54,064 nucleotides of DNA, from positions 1 through 54,064 of the forward strand of contig NZ_AMXF01000005.1 of NCBI RefSeq assembly GCF_000310225.1. The letters are read 5' to 3'. Made by a program: the position numbers and the translations under genes. Numbering within the stretch: position 1 is the first letter of the stretch; each line of letters opens with the position of its first letter. The stretch is from Thauera phenylacetica B4P. GTDB taxonomy: Bacteria; Pseudomonadota; Gammaproteobacteria; Burkholderiales; Rhodocyclaceae. A model generated the notes under the pieces. That model had not been told where the DNA came from and did not search any database. It was given only the letters and a program-made list of their open reading frames with translations. Below, in pieces: positions 52,083-54,064 of this stretch.

Positions 52083-53840
52083 ATGAACGCCCTTGCCACG
52101 TCTGACAAGCCCGTGCCGGCACCATCCGAAATCTTTCACCCCGATGTCCTGGATACGCTGGCGAACGCCTGGCGGGCGCGCGCCACTGGCGGGCTGTCGC
52201 CGGCTGCGGGTTTGCTGGCTTGGTACGACTGGGCGCTGCACCTGAGCCTTTCACCGGGCAAGCAGCGCAGCCTGATCGAAAAGGGGTTGCACAAGCAGCA
52301 ACGCTTGGCACGTTACGCCGCGCACGCTGCAAGCGCCCAAGGCTGCCCCACGTGCATCGAACCGCTGGAGCAGGATCGGCGGTTCGCGGCTCCAGCGTGG
52401 CAGCAGTGGCCGTTCAACGTCATTTACCAGGGCTTCTTGCTGCAGCAGCAGTGGTGGCACAACGCCACCACCGGCGTGCGTGGCGTGTCGCGCCATCACG
52501 AGAACATGGTCACTTTCGCGGGGCGGCAGTGGCTGGACATGTGGTCGCCTTCGAATTTCGTCTGGACCAATCCGGAAGTGCTGGAAGCCATCAGTGCCAG
52601 CGGCGGCGCCAACCTGTGGCGTGGCGCCATGAACTTCTTCGACGATGCGCAGCGTCTCGCGCTTGAGGATGCGCCGGCCGGGGTCGAAGGCTTCGAGGTC
52701 GGCAAGGACGTGGCGGTCACGCCAGGAAAGGTGGTGTTCCGCAACCACCTCATCGAGCTGATCCAGTACACACCGACGACGCCCGATGTGTATGCCGAGC
52801 CGGTGCTGATCGTGCCCTCGTGGATCATGAAGTACTACATCCTCGACCTGTCGCCACACAACTCGATGGTGAAGTACCTGGTCGATCACGGGCACACGGT
52901 GTTCATCATTTCATGGAAGAACCCGACCGCGGCCGATCGTGACCTTGGCCTGGAGGATTACCGGTGGCTGGGGGTCATGGATGCGCTGGACACGGTCACG
53001 GCCATCGTGCCCGAGCGCAAGGTGCAGGCGGTTGGCTATTGCCTGGGCGGCACCTTGCTGACGATCGCCGCTGCCGCGATGGCGCGCGATGGCGACGATC
53101 GGCTGCACAGTTTGACCCTGCTGGCGTCGGAGACCGATTTCCGCGAATCGGGCGAAATCGCACTGTTCATCGACGACAGCCAGTTGGCTTGGCTAGAAGC
53201 CGGGATGTGGGACAAGGGCTATCTCGACGGCAAGCAGATGGCCGGTGCGTTTCAGATGCTCAACTCGCGCGACCTGATCTGGTCCCGCCGCGTGCGCGAG
53301 TACCTGCTGGGCGAACGCCAGCAGTTCAATGACCTGATGGCCTGGAACGCCGACGTGACGCGCATGCCCTATCGCATGCACAGCGAGTACCTGCGGCGCT
53401 TGTATCTGAGCAACGATCTGGCGGAGGGACGCTACCAGGTCGGCGGACGGCCGGTAGCGATCGCCGACATCGAAGTGCCGATGCTCATCGTCGGCACGGT
53501 GCGCGACCACGTTGCCCCTTGGCCATCCGTGTACAAGATGCACCTGCTCAGTGATGCGGAGCTGACCTTCGTACTTACCAGTGGCGGGCACAACGCTGGC
53601 GTGGTCAGCGAGCCGGGGCACCCGCGGCGCAGCTACCAGATTGCGACCCGCAGCGTCGGCGCTCGCTACGTCGATCCGCAAACGTGGCGTGCCGAAACCC
53701 CGCTGAACGAGGGCTCCTGGTGGCCGGCCTGGCAGCAATGGCTGGCGCGGCGTTCGACCGGGCGCGTGGCGCCGCCTGCGATGAGCGGCACGCAACCACA
53801 GCTTGGTGATGCGCCGGGGACCTATGTGGCGATGCGATGA
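52083..53840 (+). CDS. phaC: Polyhydroxyalkanoate synthase
   Basis: The 585-residue product is a class I/III-like PhaC. The N-terminal domain (about residues 30-200) shows QWPFNVIYQGFLLQQQWWHNATTGVRGVSRHHENMVTF and SPSNFVWTNPEVL. The alpha/beta-hydrolase core has the modified lipase box GYCLGG with Cys320, plus Asp475 (VRDHVAPW) and His503 (GGHNAG). PhaC joins hydroxyacyl-CoA units into PHA granules. No phaA or phaB lies nearby, so monomers must come from the host. The start is weakly supported (GAGATGATAAAAC). Confidence 0.95.
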   Translation: MNALATSDKPVPAPSEIFHPDVLDTLANAWRARATGGLSPAAGLLAWYDWALHLSLSPGKQRSLIEKGLHKQQRLARYAAHAASAQGCPTCIEPLEQDRRFAAPAWQQWPFNVIYQGFLLQQQWWHNATTGVRGVSRHHENMVTFAGRQWLDMWSPSNFVWTNPEVLEAISASGGANLWRGAMNFFDDAQRLALEDAPAGVEGFEVGKDVAVTPGKVVFRNHLIELIQYTPTTPDVYAEPVLIVPSWIMKYYILDLSPHNSMVKYLVDHGHTVFIISWKNPTAADRDLGLEDYRWLGVMDALDTVTAIVPERKVQAVGYCLGGTLLTIAAAAMARDGDDRLHSLTLLASETDFRESGEIALFIDDSQLAWLEAGMWDKGYLDGKQMAGAFQMLNSRDLIWSRRVREYLLGERQQFNDLMAWNADVTRMPYRMHSEYLRRLYLSNDLAEGRYQVGGRPVAIADIEVPMLIVGTVRDHVAPWPSVYKMHLLSDAELTFVLTSGGHNAGVVSEPGHPRRSYQIATRSVGARYVDPQTWRAETPLNEGSWWPAWQQWLARRSTGRVAPPAMSGTQPQLGDAPGTYVAMR

Positions 53841-53911
53841 CATGACGCCCCAAGGCCGCGATTCAGCGACCCGACTTCGACCGGGACATTCCTCCGGGAT
53901 GGCCCATACCC

Positions 53912-53924
53912 GCCCCAATGGGGC
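53912..53924 (+). terminator. Weak hairpin after phaC
   Basis: GCCCC, AAT and GGGGC form a 5-bp stem 71 nt after the phaC stop, followed by ATTTC. A terminator is possible but the T-run is poor. The rest of 53841-54064 holds no supported gene. Confidence 0.3.
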
Positions 53925-54064
53925 ATTTCATGACCGTGGAGCAATGAAATGAACAGTGAACTGCCCATCCAACTTTACAAGTGTTGCCGGCTCCCTGATT
54001 CCGCACAAATCTGGCGTCGTTAAACGGCGTCGTCGAGTGGGCGCCGGCGGCGCCGTAAACGGCA

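Larger units (their letters stand above)
6640..54064. mobile_element. Integrative element (Tn4371-like ICE backbone) inserted after guaA, right end outside window
   Basis: The element starts at the guaA 3' end. It carries a tyrosine recombinase, RadC, DUF932, ParB, DUF2958, DUF736, DUF2285, RepA, ParA, DUF2840, TraF and a VirD2-like relaxase in an order typical of Tn4371-like ICEs. Defence genes fill the int-radC interval and the DUF736-DUF2285 interval. Metabolic cargo follows the relaxase. No TraG or trb mating-pair genes are in view, so the element is either longer than the window or mobilisable only. Confidence 0.8.

Noticed and set aside
53949-54023. 24-codon ATG frame at the window end
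   Set aside because: Too short and without a recognisable site or motif; likely chance.
54030-54045. TCGAGTGGG near the window end as a possible attR copy of the guaA 3' end
   Set aside because: Only 9 bases match and the following bases differ from GAGTGA. A chance match of this size is expected, and conjugation genes are still missing.

Overview
The window is high-GC DNA from a betaproteobacterium, most likely Rhodocyclaceae/Zoogloeaceae (Thauera/Azoarcus type). This is inferred from the chromosomal block smpB, ratA, rnfH, a DUF4124 gene, guaB and guaA, next to a NarL-type regulator. No rRNA, tRNA or CRISPR array was seen.

Layout. (1) 1-6652 is core chromosome: the end of a NarL-like response regulator, a MarR regulator, a membrane protein, smpB, ratA-rnfH, a DUF4124 protein, guaB and guaA. 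(2) From the 3' end of guaA the DNA becomes an integrative element. A tyrosine recombinase (6953-8209) lies beside the boundary, behind periodic short repeats that look like recombinase binding sites. The element fills the rest of the window and its far end is not visible. (3) 8270-17058 is a defence-type block: a small HicA-like/HTH pair under a perfect palindrome, a 1063-residue protein with a PD-(D/E)XK-like N-terminus that I cannot assign to a named system, an AlpA-type regulator, and a HamB/HamA (Hachiman) pair. (4) 17097-35970 is a backbone like that of Tn4371-type ICEs: three DUF2958 paralogues (one broken), RadC, DUF932, a long ParB-like protein, DUF736, DUF2285, an excisionase-like HTH, RepA, ParA, DUF2840, TraF and a VirD2-like relaxase. 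Its long intergenic regions share mosaic repeats. An AT-richer insertion at 26558-28290 encodes a type II Thoeris pair (TM-macro ThsA, TIR-like ThsB) with its own XRE regulator. Behind repA are three iterons, DnaA-box-like sequences and an AT-rich repeat tract, which together look like a plasmid-type origin.

(5) 36071-53840 is metabolic and envelope cargo. Fourteen closely spaced minus-strand genes run from a TetR regulator (51746) to phosphoketolase (36071): a small membrane protein, HlyD adaptor, double-ATPase ABC protein, two ABC-2 permeases, outer-membrane factor, DUF2892, MBL/beta-CASP hydrolase, LOG protein, LpxR-like outer-membrane protein, cytochrome c', acetate kinase and phosphoketolase. 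A PHA-synthase gene is divergent from tetR. Two near-identical 16-bp sites, one before each of these divergent genes, suggest that the TetR protein controls both directions. Phosphoketolase plus acetate kinase would turn sugar phosphates into acetyl-phosphate, acetate and ATP, and the PHA synthase would store carbon.

The conjugation pilus genes (traG/trb) are absent from the window. They would be expected beyond 54064 if the element is complete.
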